From Trachythela sp. YZ-2020 (taxonomy: Eukaryota > Cnidaria > Anthozoa > Malacalcyonacea > Clavulariidae), in assembly GCA_016169945.1 (NCBI GenBank), contig JADLSH010000185.1, positions 372,001 to 436,000 on the forward strand: DNA of 64,000 nucleotides, in the 5' to 3' direction. The notes beneath the pieces are model-generated. The model saw nothing but the letters and a program-made list of their open reading frames with translations, had not been told where the DNA came from and did no database searches. Both the position numbers and the translations under genes were made by a program. Each line of letters opens with the position of its first letter. Position 1 is the stretch's first letter. Below, one piece after another: positions 34,032-45,870 of the stretch.

Positions 34032-36710
34032 TGTTTTGGGTGAGATATTAACATTCAGCATATATTTTTTCTGCTGCTCTCCAAAGTTTAAAAAACTGGC
34101 CATCATCAGTCGAATGGCCAGCTAGCTTTACTGCTACACAGCAAGGTTCACCTCCCAGATTATTTAGGATACCTCTATGGTGGAGTATTAAGCCATACAA
34201 TTTGACTGCTTCACGCCGACTTTTGGCAGCAATTTCGAGGGAAGCAATATCGTACGAAGCACATGCAACGTATTTTATATAAACTTGTTCCGTGTCCTGT
34301 GGAATATGTACAGTACATATTAAGTGTTGTAAACTTAAAACTATGGCAATTTATTGCCTTCATAGTTCATATGCGTCTCAATGATTATGATTGAGTTCGT
34401 ATACACAATGAATTATATTTATTGTATATATTATAGTCACAATATTTTATACAAATATATTTTAATGAATATAAAATTGTAAACACGAACTATTACAGGG
34501 TAAAATAACATACCGTTTCTAGTCGCATATTGGATAACAGTTTTATCATGTTTGTGGTTTCCTCTGCATGCAGCTCTTTAAACCGTCTTTTGCAGTCCAT
34601 ATGCACGTTGTGGTCGAATGTCTTGCCTCGATGTTTTCTTTTGAAGTGTTGCTTCAACCCAACATCATCGTAGTAAAATTTCAATCCTTCGTTCAGGATA
34701 TCACACTCCGAACAAACAGTTTTACCGCACACTTTAGCGTCTTGTAATTATGGCGCGTTTTTACGGTCAAAATTCAATAGTTACAAGTCGAGCGTCAATG
34801 GTTTAAATCGATCGACACTTGCTCGAAACGAACAGAGCGATATACAAATCGAACAGTCAAATCGCCATCAATGGTTTAAATCGATCAACACTTGTTCGAA
34901 ACGAACAGACCGATATACAAATCAAATCGAATCGATCAACGCATATTCAAATCGAGCATACGTTACTCGAATCGATCGTCAAACTTGCAGCGAGCAGTGT
35001 TTCCACCTTTTTGAAACGTAACTTCCATTGCCGCTTTCCAAATGAAATTTTCGTCTAAAAATTTCCTTGAATTTCGAATTTACTTCCTTTTTTCCTTGTC
35101 AAATGGCTCGGTCCTTTCCACAATAATGGCTCGGTCCTTTCCACAATTCTCACACGCACGCGCTAGACTTGCTCCAATTATTTATATTTTTTAACTTATT
35201 CTATATTCTAACAAATATAATTATCTTGATGAAAAGTATAAAATAGTGCGAATAAATGTAAAGATCTCTTGAACACCCAAAATGTTTATATATCAACGCA
35301 AAAGATAGACGGTTATATTTTGACTTTTAATATAAATTACTTTATAATGCGCTGTAGTCGAAATGTAAGTACAAGTATACCCCAACCCAAGAAAGGGCGG
35401 GGAATAGCGGGACAATGAAATGATCCCCGGTTTGCTTTTCCCTGTTGGGTAGGCAATGTGTTTGCTTTCATTGCCTCGCCAGACAGGTCGGAGAAACTGA
35501 GCAAATCACATTTGTTATTGACAGGTGCCAGATAATATAACCAGGCACATGCGGTGACATTGGAACACAATTATTGTCCCTGGGGTGAGATGACGGCTCA
35601 TTCGGTAAGGCTGCAAAGTCCAAGTCTCCGCCTTTCCCGGGTTGGGGTAGGCGGGGAGGGGGGAGGGTTACATCGGCTGGTGCATAATATAGACCATTGC
35701 TTGGAATGTCTGTATAATTATGGATCATGTTGTATTTCCGTAGCCCCCCAAATCTAATACCTAGTATATTAACCATTAAGCCACGATGCGCTCTGGTGCT
35801 CTCTTCTGGGTTGGGTGCATGCCCCTTTAATATATGGGTGTTAATAAATTACATATCATTAATAAAACTCAATGCTGTTGCCGTTTGGCGTTGGCTGTAT
35901 TCTTGCCCAATGGCACTGTTTCGAACAAATTCCTTTTTTGTCTGGTCCTCCTGGAAACGCTCTGACTCACATTACAAAGGGCTTTCGCTCGAAACGTCGA
36001 AATTAATATACCATAAATACGGCTATGTCATTCCGCGAACCAGAGGCGATGTTCGAAGACCCGTTTTTATAGAAATTCACGTGAAAATTTTGGACTTATT
36101 TCAACAGCAAAAGAGCCAACGCGAAACGAAAACACAAAAGGTTTAGATGCACAACAATATCAACCAAGATTATGTTTGTTAGAATATAGAATAACTTTGT
36201 ACTTTGTATATACTGTATATACGCGCGCACGTGTGAGAATTGTGGAAAGGACCGAGCCAGCGTATATTGACAGTGGATACCATTTTGAAGGAAATTTAGA
36301 CGTAAGGAAAAAAGGAAGTAAATTCGAAATTCAAGGAAATTTTTAGACGAAAATTTCATTTGGAAAGCGGCAATGGAAGTTACGTTTCAAAAAGGTGGAA
36401 ACACTGCTCGCTGCAAGTTTGACGATCGATTCGAGTAACGTATGCTCGATTTGAATATGCATTGATCGATTCGATTTGATTTGATTTGTATATCGGTCTG
36501 TTCGTTTCGAACAAGTGTTGATCGATTTAAACCATTGATGGCGATTTGACTGTTCGATTTGTATATCGCTCTGTTCGTTTCGAGCAAGTGTTGATCGATT
36601 TAAACCATTGACGCTCGACTTGTAACTATTGAATTTTGACCGTAAAAACGCGCCATATGTAATGGTCTATTTGCCGAGGTCAAAGGGCTTTTTATTTTTG
36701 AAATCATCAT
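34032..36710 (-). pseudogene. 5' exons of the RecQ-type helicase gene (zinc-finger region), disrupted
   Basis: Exon 2 (34296-34032) has an acceptor CCACAG and a donor ACA/GTAAGT. It is 265 nt, one more than phase allows. An A6 run at 34090-34095 (T6 in the gene) is the likely one-base insertion, after which the frame joins the main helicase exon in phase. Exon 1 (34742-34514, donor ACG/GTATGT) encodes VCGKTVCSECD and HFKRKHRGKTFDHNVH, a Cys/His finger. Its 5' part lies at 36710-36658, because a 1.9 kb foldback splits it. Without the foldback the exon is 282 nt and in frame from an ATG at 36710. The same frame extends upstream to ATGGCG at 36782 but has two TGA codons in between. The whole product would be about 733 aa. 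Confidence 0.7.
34749..36657. mobile_element. 1.9 kb long-TIR foldback inside helicase exon 1
   Basis: Termini TATGGCGCGTTTTTACGG and CCGTAAAAACGCGCCATA start nearly identical inverted arms of about 400 bp (34749-35160 and 36240-36657). The perfect 6-bp word TGTAAT flanks both ends (34743-34748 and 36658-36663). The arms carry tandem-like GATCGA...CGAACAGA words. The spacer (35160-36240) is G/C-rich around 35620-35680 and includes a fragment of the CGAAGGGCC foldback family near 35980-36005. No transposase is seen. Confidence 0.92.
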
Positions 36711-36887
36711 ATTTCAGATTCATATGGTAATTCGAGCGTTTATTTTTTCTATTTCCAGTCTCTCGCGGTTTTTCGACGCCATATTGAAAACATTATAAGG
36801 CAGAGCCTTATTTTTTCTCCCCCTTCCCGTCGTCCCCCGCGCGCGCCTAGCTCCTATCAGGCTCTGCGGAGGAGAGTGTCACCTTAG

Positions 36888-38294
36888 GCAACCTTGCTCT
36901 GAACCTTTAATCATTTCCATATTTAGATTTTAGAGAGCCAATCACTGTAACAGTTGTTTGACCGGTTGCGGTATATAAATATAAACAACCGCTCAAGGCG
37001 CTCATATTTGCCCCGTCCTTTTAGAAGTTAAAACTGCCAATGCCTTATACTGCGATAGACGTCTATGATCATTGAAACTTTGCTTTTAGTAAAAAAAATT
37101 TATTTGTAATCTTGAGAGAGGACAAAGTTATCGAGGCAATGAATGTTGTGGATGAATAGTTGCAGACTTGCAGTAAATATTACGTTGTCGTTGTGTACTT
37201 GTGTTGAAAGAAAAACATTCGTTAATCGTTATGTTTATGACTTATACTCAGTATTAAGTTATAGAAGGACAAAGAGTAAAGAGTAGTTACATGTATGATA
37301 TAGTTTAGTTTTGTAAATATTACAGGGTTCATATTATTATTAAATGTTGTGTTGAAAATTTTGTTTACAGTAATATGACTCTACTGTATATGTCTGTACT
37401 CTATAATTCCGGACTGTCACTTCAAATTTTGCACATGGGTGGCTATTATATATTAGCCCAAGTTAAGTAAGTCCAAGTCGGAAATCTGAATTGTTTGGTG
37501 AAATAATATAAAAATTAAGGGTGTATAGTCGGCCACTGCCTTCAACTAGAACACCCACACAATTTTTAAGGGGATTTTTTCAAAGCGGAAATTCTGTTTA
37601 ACTTTCGTTTTCCTAACAATGTCAATGACAATGCATATAAACAGTACTGTTGTTTACGTTCACACTTCAAACGTAATTATTTATATCACAGAAATATACA
37701 TCCCAATCCAATTATATCCCATCAATTTAAGGTATACTGTAAAGTTTAAATTAACACGACTATTGGGACTGCAGGCTTTGCAGCACGTTTATACACGTAT
37801 GATCCCGTTTTATACCATAGAGGTTATAATATAAATCGGATACTATAGTCTGCACTGTTTTGATAGTTCATAATACAGATTACAGATCGAATACATGCAG
37901 TATACTATATATATCCAGCCATCGACTTGCACAAGTTTATTGACATTGGCATTGTCCCTATAGTTCATAAGGCTATAGTTGTATTTGCAATAATATAGCC
38001 TTTAAACTGCTACCACATTTACCTTCCTTATCATTTATATAATCTGCAAACTCGCATTTGAGATACAGTCTTTAAATATTTTGTCATAATCATATTCTCG
38101 AAAGCAAATGTCAAATAATAATGCTCGGGAAGCGAAAATAAGTGAATTTCTACAATCCTTCCCGTTGATTATCCAGTACTGAAGGCACGTTGGTAAGTCA
38201 GTTATAATGACTGATTTCTCTCCGGTTCATCGACATATAGTTATACTATATATTGATAATTTGATATAATTATGTCTTGTCGCTAGACTCGCTA
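36888..38294. other. No gene recognised
   Basis: AT-rich flank of the helicase element. Short open frames (for example 37619-37834) show no motifs. Confidence 0.4.
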
Positions 38295-38295
38295 C

Positions 38296-38367
38296 ACCGC
38301 ACCACAGAATAAAGATATATAATATTTATAAGACCGCACCACAGAATAAAGATATATAATATTTACT
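38296..38367. repeat. 37-bp tandem duplication
   Basis: ACCGCACCACAGAATAAAG and its following 18 bp occur twice, starting at 38296 and 38333, almost identically. Sequence from 38370 to 39170 contains no gene that I can support. Confidence 0.85.
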
Positions 38368-39179
38368 CTATGACCGCACGTGTACGAATCTCGCAGTCAC
38401 CTCGCGGCCACGCACTTGATAGCGCACGCGCATTTGTGATTGCACAAAAAATCGCGTGTTCCGGGGGAAAGTTCGCCAATTTAATGTCAATTCAACGTCT
38501 TCAGCAAATGTTTCAAGTTCAATATAAAGACTCTAATTCAGCATAGTTTGTGTAAAGTCGCCATAAGATCAAAATAATATTTAAAGAAAAATGTGAAGTC
38601 CTGTCTTGAAGGACTAAATCACTAAATGTTAATGAATTTAAAAAGAAACATAAATTGTATGCACCCCCCGGAAAGTTTACACTATGATTGAATGACTGAC
38701 TCGTTTGAATTTTCGCCACTCACCACAATATTGCAAAGTTTCGAAGAAACTTTGCACTAAAAACTATTAATGTTCGAGATATTAAATTGGGCACTTTTTT
38801 CTCTTCTTCAGTCTTTGCAGTAAATAATGGTTCGTCTCCTAGGTACGCCCAGTGGGTTTGGTGGTCAGCAGTTTTTCGTTCGACCAAATATTTTGAAAAT
38901 ATTTCTTAGCATGTCACATTGCTTTTAAATCTTGCCCCAAAGTGCATGAAATGGCATTTAAGAGACTGTAGATTTCAAAAGTTTCTCAGGGGGCATGCCT
39001 CCATACCCTCCTAAAGGTCTCGCTCCTTTAGAACCTCAATACTGGTGTTACTGCATTCTCGGAGATCTTTAGCCCCCTCAATTAAAATGCTTCGTGGTCC
39101 CTCATAGCGATGCACGGCTCGTAGGTTTTGGCAGAGCAATTCTACCAGACATCCCCCTGAACGAAAGTGGTGGTTTCGC

Positions 39180-39520
39180 CCCTGATTGGCTACCAGTTCG
39201 TTACCGTACTGAATTTAAGATATTGCTTTTAACGTTTAAGTGCTTCCATGGTTTAAGGCCACGGTACTTGTGTGATTTGTTATCTATCGCTTAGTCCACT
39301 AAATATATAGTCTTTGCTCTTATAGTGAATTATCTCTAGTTCCAGTTAGTGCGAAATGTAGAATAACACTAGGAGATAGAGCGTTCCAGTCTGCTGCTCC
39401 GCAACTAAGGAAAAACTACCAAGCAAGTTGCCCTGAACACATATTTTTTTAAATTGGTGTTTAACATTTTATAGATAGATTTGTTTTATTATTGTTAAGT
39501 GCAATAGGATGTTAGGTATA
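39180..39520 (+). pseudogene. CR1-like RT C-terminal fragment
   Basis: DWLPVRYRTEFKILLLTFKC, then HGLRPRYLCDLLS, then, in a second frame, RITLGDRAFQSAAPQLRK. These are the last conserved blocks of a CR1-like RT. The frame is broken at several points. Confidence 0.7.
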
Positions 39521-39714
39521 ACGGTTTTAACAGTGTAATGCGCACATGAACAAATTTCAATGTAATATGCGCAATATAAATGTAACAAATTATTTTTATT
39601 AAATTATTAATTATTATTAATTTATTATTAACTTTGCAATTCTTGGACAGGATGTATCAAAATATTCTCCACTGTAGTTTACACTACCCAACAACTCAGT
39701 GCAATTGGTAAATT

Positions 39715-40141
39715 GTGTACTGTAACCTTTTCGGTATACGACAAGCACGAGAAGCAGCAAAGTTACAAGCAGTGTTCCCTTGATGAAGCAATTCTTCTTG
39801 TTGAATCATGCCTGGATGTTCTTCGTGGTAACGAAACTGCGCGATTCGAAACTCATATGACAAGTCACGAAAATCGCTGAATGGTCCCGAAGGAAGCGTC
39901 CCTGGAAAATCCGTAGACTCAGAAAGCTCTAAAAAGGACAACTAACTGATCAGCTATCTGCCTGGCCGAGCAACAAGATTTATCGATGTAGGCCTACTTA
40001 ATATGAAGCCACTGCGAGCAGGCAATGCAACAGCAGAGGAAATACGTTCCTTGCGTGACTGGGTTCTGTCGTCTGGTGCAGCGGTGAAACAAAGAACTGT
40101 AAGACAGGAAAGAACAATGGCGAAAGCGGGAACTTTACTTT
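39715..40141 (+). other. Protein-like segments of an unidentified gene
   Basis: Two plus-strand stretches look translated. At about 39740-39880 are SYKQCSLDEAILLVESCLDV and LRGNETARFETHMTSHENR. At about 39965-40138 are RATRFIDVGLLNMKPLRAG, then EEIRSLRDWVLSSGAAVKQR, ending ERTMAKAGTLL before a stop. The pieces are in different frames, so this is a decayed gene or exons with unclear borders. I do not recognise the family. Confidence 0.35.
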
Positions 40142-41779
40142 AATACATTTAAGAAAACATGCCTAAAGTTGCTGATGCGCCACTTGTCCTGTCATCTAAG
40201 TTCTAGCGATGTAGTAGATGAAAAAGAAGAAGAGGGTATACATGTAGCAGTGTATATTCTTCCTGGAGAATACGTTTCCGAATCAGGTGAAGAAGATGAG
40301 GCAAATTCAATGTCAAACGGTGAAGTATGGAGCAAAGATGGCACCGAGTTGAGGTTTTTGATGGCCATCTCCTGGTCGTTTGGTAGTACTTTAAAATTTA
40401 ATCGTCGTCTGATGTTCTGAATTTTCCGTTTCAAGCTGTAAGTACACCATTCTGGACTGTTAATGGACTATACATGCACTATACATGCAGTCCAGGTGTT
40501 GTTTTTATTTCATGCATTTTCAAGTTTTCTATGCAGAGAAAGGCTATACAAACTAACATAGGACAAATCGAAAAGAATATTATGCTTTCGTGGTTGAAAT
40601 TTTCGAGTTTTAAAAACGATCATTGCGATTTAGTGGCCTTTTCTCTTTTTAGACTGTACGAATTTTTTCCTACTTTGGTCCATGGTAGTAAATATATTGT
40701 TGCACGTTCTTTCAAAACCTCGCTAACATTGTCTACCTGTAAATCACAGCTTGCCAAAGCAGTGTCAGAATAAAGGCTGGATCCAACAATCGGGATGAGG
40801 CATGGTGAGACAACATGATTTGAAGTGAAAATTGGTCGGGATGGCGAGATTTCGGAACCCGATACAGGGCCCATTAATGCGGTTGATGATGAAAATTGGT
40901 GAAGTCTAGTTACTTTTCTGCACTTTCCACGGATTAGTAGAGTTACGAAATGACGTGCCATGCAAAGTTTATGGACTTTGTAGATTTTGTCTATGTTTTC
41001 TTACAAGGTAAATTTTGTCTATTTGGCTAACAATATCAAGGTTTTAATAAAATTTAAGACTGAATCGAGTACGACCGGAACCTTGGAACCGCTATATTCT
41101 GACTAGATAAAGCATACCATCAGGTTCGGAAACGTACAAGCCCTGGGTACTAAGATGTTTTGTGGCTAACGCAATCACGAAGGCACTGCCCGTTCGCAGT
41201 TTAGGTGGTTAGCATGATCTCATATAAATCGAATGAGATAAAGAAATCCATTGGCTGCCAAGAAATCAATGATACCGAAATAGGGATTTGTGGAGGGCGT
41301 TCGCGTGGCAATACGGATCGCAAAATAGGTTGATTTCTTTCCGGATGCGAAGTTTTCTCATTTTAATACCATTTGAAGATTAATATACTGGTTAAAGAAT
41401 CAATGTAAGAGAACATTTGACCATGGATTCGTTATTAAAATGCAACAATGCACGGAGTGGACATACTGACTCATATAGAATCTTAGATATGGCATTGAGA
41501 TTTGAGAAGAAAGTAACATTTGATCAGTATACTGTCTTAACATATTTATTGCTTATGGTATGATCCGTTCTTTAGCAGTCCTTACAAACTTATGTGGAGT
41601 GTAGAATATCAGAATCAGTGTTTATAGACATAAATTATATATCAGCGTTTACATCATGTTTTCCAAAATTATTGGTTAAGTTTGTACCATTATTTGTGCC
41701 GTTTGTTTTTGATAGAAATGTAGACTTGTTCATGAAATGCATACTGTGCACTCTGTTGCAGCGTGTTGTAAACAGCGGA
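40142..41779. other. No reliable gene
   Basis: Open frames on both strands around 40170-40430 and 40470-40960 lack motifs and splice context. The rest is AT-rich and featureless to the 5' end of the non-LTR element. Confidence 0.35.
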
Positions 41780-41780
41780 C

Positions 41781-43191
41781 ATGGAAAATCAATCTCCGAT
41801 TAAAGACCTCCAAAAGGAGGGAAATGTTGTTGAATCTTCAAAGCTTTTACTATTTCTTAACGGATATGATATATCAGATATGATTTATGACGGCAGCCGA
41901 CTTAAATGGCTGGGAAACTTGGATTCTCTAAAGGAAGTTACGACTGGTGTATTTGGCCTCGACGGTAAATGGAGTTCGCCTGGTGGTTCCTCAAAGAAGT
42001 TCACTAGTACAAATGCCGAGATTAGTTTTATATGGCATCCTGGTAATTACTATTCCAAGGAAAGGATGGATACTTAGTTCGAAATATTTGCAAACAGTTA
42101 TGTAGCACGCATGGCCGCGTGTTGAAAACTCAGCCTGAGACAGCTGCTTTGCGAAAAGGTAAAGATACCGTAACGGAATGTTCAGGTGAGAGTGTAAATT
42201 GTTTAAACGAAAATGATCGTAGTGTTGTTGACGTTGACCATATGGGTAAAAGTCAAAATATTGGCAGTAATAAAACCGAAGCGAAATGCACACAAACTGA
42301 TGTTCAAACGCATTGCAGTCATTTGTAAATACCCAGTCGAAGCCAATGGAAACTGGTCTTATACAGGTGATTGAGCTTTTAAGAAGCGAACTTGATAATG
42401 AAAAAGATAAAACTAGGCGTCTTGAAGCTGGACTCCAAAACATGGAAAGCAAAATTTCAGAATTATACGCAAGGTTGTCGAACGTTGACGATGAATATAA
42501 TGGGAAAACCAACAGCCTATCTAATAAGCATAATCAACTACATGCCCAGATTGATAATTTTGTCCAATATCAGGACAATTTTAATCTAATTTCAAAAGTA
42601 CATTATGTTAATCACTCCACTGAGACTGCATGCTCTGCTGATCAATACGTCAAAGAGGTTGATAGTGAAAGCTATTTAACAAAGTCTTAATTGGGTGATC
42701 AAGTTAACGAGGCTACCAAACAATCATCATCAAATAGTTTAATAAATTCAAACAAAAACTTTAACAGTGTAGGCGTAGCTAAAGTGCATAACTAATTACA
42801 TACTCAGTCTAATAATTCTGCCCAAGACCTGCAGGTAGACTCAACCTTAAAAGGACACGATATTGATAACTCTACTGGGACTTCACACCTTGTTGATCAA
42901 CCTGTCAAGATTGTTGATATTGAAACGTATCCAACGAAATTTCAATTGGGTGAACAAGCTAGTGAGCTGACAAGACAACAAACACGAAAAAATTTCGTCA
43001 ATCCAAGCGAACATTTTAACCGTAGCAAATGTAGCATCCCTGTGCGAATTACCTATCGTCCAGTAAACGAGTATAAGTCACGTAAATCAACTAGGAGACG
43101 AAAATTATTTCGAAGGAGAGCGAATCATCATCGCCCGCCAGGTTGGCAAGAGTATCTGGAACTAGTCAAACAAGTAACAACAATCGTCTGA
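41781..43191 (+). pseudogene. ORF1-like region of the CR1-group element
   Basis: Consecutive open pieces are separated by single lesions. 41781-42074 gives MENQSPIKDLQKEG and LLLFLNGYDISDMIYDG. 42119-42325 is acidic and polar. 42313-42690 includes a heptad-rich LRSELDNEKDKTRRLEAGL typical of ORF1 coiled coils. 42946-43191 is a basic C-terminus (SRKSTRRRKLFRRRANHH). ORF1 proteins of CR1 elements bind element RNA as multimers. The coiled coil and basic tail fit that, but no RRM or zinc knuckle is apparent. Confidence 0.6.
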
Positions 43192-44051
43192 CGTGCTGTA
43201 TCCCTGTGCCATTAAATAGGCAGACTCAGAGAGCGGGCTCACCAAATTTGTATGTACCCTCAATTATGCTGTCCAATGTGATGTCGCTCGCGCCAAAAAT
43301 TGACGAAGTCCGTAATGTTATAAGTAGTGCAACGATAGACCTAGCTTGTATTGTAGAAACTTGGCTTCAAGGACATATCCATGACAATATTATTTGTATT
43401 CTTGATTTTAACATAGTAAGGCGAGACCGAGTAGAAGGCCAGCACGGAGGTATATGTGTTTACGTACGGCGAACAATTAGATATAAGGTTTTGGAAAATC
43501 TGTCTGATATAAATTTTGAAGCAATCTGGTTGGTACTTAGCCCGCCTCGTCTCCCAAGAGGAATTTCGAACATTATTCTATGTACTATATACCATCCGCC
43601 AGGAGCTAATAACTTGTCCATGATAAATTATTTGTACGAATGCCTAACTATAATTGAAGCGGAATTTCCTAACTGTGGTATAATCTTACTCGGAGACTTT
43701 AATAAGCTAAATACTTCTAGACTTCGAAATGGTTTTAAATTAAAGCAAATAATCAAATTCCCTACAAGTGGTCGAAACACCTTCGATCTAATCCTGACGA
43801 ATATGGACAGTTTTTACGGGGATCCAATCAAACTGCCATCTTTTTGCACGTTCACTGTTCCCCAAACCAGCAATTGGTATAAAATCACGGGACCTAAGAC
43901 CTACCAAACGTTTGGCTCTAAGGAAATATCTGGAGGAAGTGGATGTAAATTAAATACATTAATTAATGAACAAAACTCATGTGAAAACAAGGTTGAAATG
44001 CTGGAATTGATCGTTAAGACTGGCATAGATGCTCTGTTGCGTATTAAATGA
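43143..44051 (+). CDS. APE-type endonuclease domain of the CR1-group element
   Basis: 302 codons overlap the end of the ORF1 region by 49 nt in another frame. The N-terminal block SNVMSLAPKIDEVRNVI replaces the usual N-A-R-S form. The catalytic Glu block CIVETWL, the HGGICVYVR strand and LLGDFNKLN are present. The terminal block expected to contain SDH reads PSFCTFTVPQ, so the catalytic His/Asp pair seems lost. A stop at 44049-44051 separates it from the RT; the sequence beyond (PPWMTQAFRSLIRRRQKAL) clearly belongs to the same original ORF2. Confidence 0.8.
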   Translation: MARVSGTSQTSNNNRLTCCIPVPLNRQTQRAGSPNLYVPSIMLSNVMSLAPKIDEVRNVISSATIDLACIVETWLQGHIHDNIICILDFNIVRRDRVEGQHGGICVYVRRTIRYKVLENLSDINFEAIWLVLSPPRLPRGISNIILCTIYHPPGANNLSMINYLYECLTIIEAEFPNCGIILLGDFNKLNTSRLRNGFKLKQIIKFPTSGRNTFDLILTNMDSFYGDPIKLPSFCTFTVPQTSNWYKITGPKTYQTFGSKEISGGSGCKLNTLINEQNSCENKVEMLELIVKTGIDALLRIK

Positions 44052-45849
44052 AAAGTTAACGTATCTAATGAACCGCCCTGGATGACCCAGGCGTTCCGTA
44101 GTCTAATTCGCCGTCGTCAGAAAGCCTTAGCAAATGGCGACCTAATGACGTTTAGAAGTCTAAGAAACCAGGTGAACCGCGAAAGAAAATCATTGCGTGC
44201 CAAATTCTACGAGGAAAAGTTAAGCATTTAAGATCTTGTGCGCCAGCAACATGGCCGAGAGAAGTAAAACGCTTGTGTGGCATGTCAGAGCAGGTGTCAG
44301 GACGTGAGGACACGATTGCAAAGTTGAGTAACATCGAGAACATTCCTGATTCAGCATCTTCCTGCCCTTACAATCTCGCTAACCTAATTAACCAGGCGTT
44401 TCTTACACCTATGAACAATTTCAATCCTTTACCTTCAACCAATTCACAAATCGCAATTAACGGGGAATCACTTGATTTTCGAATTACCGAATTTTCTGTT
44501 TTTACGAAACTGGCAACGTTAAATCCAAGTAAGGCTGGTGGACCCGATGGCATCCCTAGTTGGTTGCTTAAGGAAAACGCAGATATTCTGGCTTCTCCTA
44601 TATCAGATATTTTGAACAGTACCTTTAATGAAGCTCATGTTCCCCAGTCATGGAAGCAGGCGAATATTATTCCAATCCCAAAAGGGAGACAATAAGAGAC
44701 GTGAATAAACGTTTGCGCTCAATATCTCTAACACCAATTATATCTAAAATCGCCGAAAACTATCTCGTTAGTATTTTTGTTAAACCTGCCGTGCTTCAGA
44801 GAATCGATTCTAACCAATACGATACAGTCCCTAAATCAAGTACTACTCAAGCCCTCGTAAGCATGCTTCATTCGTGGAATGGTTCAACAGATGGAAACGG
44901 TGCAACGACTGGAATTGTGTTGTTCGACTTCAAGAAAGCATTTGACCTGATTGATCATTATCTACTCCTTATCAAGTTGGCAACCTATGACATACCCCAA
45001 CATATCATTATGTGGATCACAGACTTCTTGTCGTGTAGAAAGCAAAGAGTTAAACTCAGTCAGGATTGTTATTCAGAGTGGGAATCAGTACCGGCAGGAG
45101 TTCCCCAGGGAACAAAACTAGGTCCTTGGCTATTCGTAATCATGATCAATGACTGGGAAATTGCTGCCTCTGAAATGTGGAAATATGTGGACGATACAAG
45201 TATGGCTGAAACAATCGAGAACGGAAGTGCAAGCTCAATTCAAGATTCCGTTGATGACTTGACCGAACAAGCATTGGCCACTAAATTCCAACTGAATCAA
45301 AGTAAATGCAAAGAATTGCGGGTAGGTTTTAGTAAATCGATTACATATTTTGAGCCAATCAAAATTAATGATATTCCCTTGGAGGTAGTAAACTACGCGA
45401 AGATACTGGGTTTAATTATCTCACACGATCTCAAGTGGAACGAACATGTGTCTGAAATTATTAAAAAAGCAAGGAAGAGACTGTATTTCCTATCACAGCT
45501 GAAAAGATCCCATTTGGATACAAGAGAACTTGTCCAGTTTTACACCACCTGTATCAGACCTATTACCGAGTATGCGTGTCCAGTGTTTCACGACAGCCTG
45601 ACAAAGTATTTATCACATGACTTAGAGATGATACAAAAAAGAGCCATGAGAATCATCTTCCCTTGGGTATCATACAATTACGACGCCTTATCTACTGCAG
45701 GTCTTCAAACTCTGAATGACAGAAGACAAGAACTGACAGAAAAACTGTTCAAAGATATTGTTACTAACAATGATCATAAATTACACAGCCTACTTCCTCC
45801 ATACAATAATTATAATATTAACTTGAGGAACAATCACAAGTTTAATTAA
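44052..45849 (+). CDS. Reverse transcriptase domain of the CR1-group element
   Basis: After a linker with two frame changes (about 44050 and 44225) the RT runs SKAGGPDGIPSWLLKE, VPQSWKQANIIPIPKG. A one-base shift near 44690 leads to RLRSISLTPIISKIAE, LFDFKKAFDLIDH, GVPQGTKLGPWLFVIMINDW and the active site YVDDTS. The thumb and C-terminus follow (YAKILGLIISHDLKWNEHV, EYACPVFHDSL, MIQKRAMRIIFP, NLRNNHKFN), with a stop at 45847-45849. The palm and thumb are intact over 399 codons, which implies a fairly recent copy. It would prime cDNA synthesis at nicked target DNA if ORF2 were whole. Confidence 0.85.
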
Positions 45850-45870
45850 TGTTTCTTTTAACACACAGCG

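Larger units (their letters stand above)
29415..36878. mobile_element. 7.46 kb TIR unit carrying a RecQ-type helicase and a second gene
   Basis: The left end CACTCTCCTCCGCAGAG and the right end CTCTGCGGAGGAGAGTG are perfect inverse complements over 17 bp. The 9-bp word TCACCTTAG lies directly outside both (29406-29414 and 36879-36887). GCAGAGGC-like words recur just inside each end (29834, 30013, 36800). The two genes are convergent and their coding ends overlap by 29 bp. Removing the later insertions (30748-31388 and 34749-36657, each with one TSD copy) leaves about 4.9 kb. No DDE transposase is recognisable. Helicase-encoding lineages have been described in the Academ superfamily as I recall, but this placement is unverified. 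Alternatives are a transduced helicase or a new element type. Confidence 0.82.
41781..45870 (+). mobile_element. Nearly full-length CR1-group non-LTR retrotransposon
   Basis: An ORF1-like region, an APE-type endonuclease and a complete RT follow one another in about 4.1 kb with few lesions. The 5' boundary just before ATG 41781 is approximate. No A-rich or microsatellite tail is evident after 45849. Its RT resembles the decayed minus-strand copy at 13233-14240. Confidence 0.85.

Noticed and set aside
36710..36782. Selenocysteine codons upstream of the helicase start
   Set aside because: Two in-frame TGA codons lie between ATGGCG at 36782 and ATG at 36710, but no SECIS-like element or family precedent supports readthrough. 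Mutation or an alternative start is simpler.
40192..40434. Minus-strand 80-aa basic protein
   Set aside because: No motif or splice context is seen, and the plus strand is equally open there.
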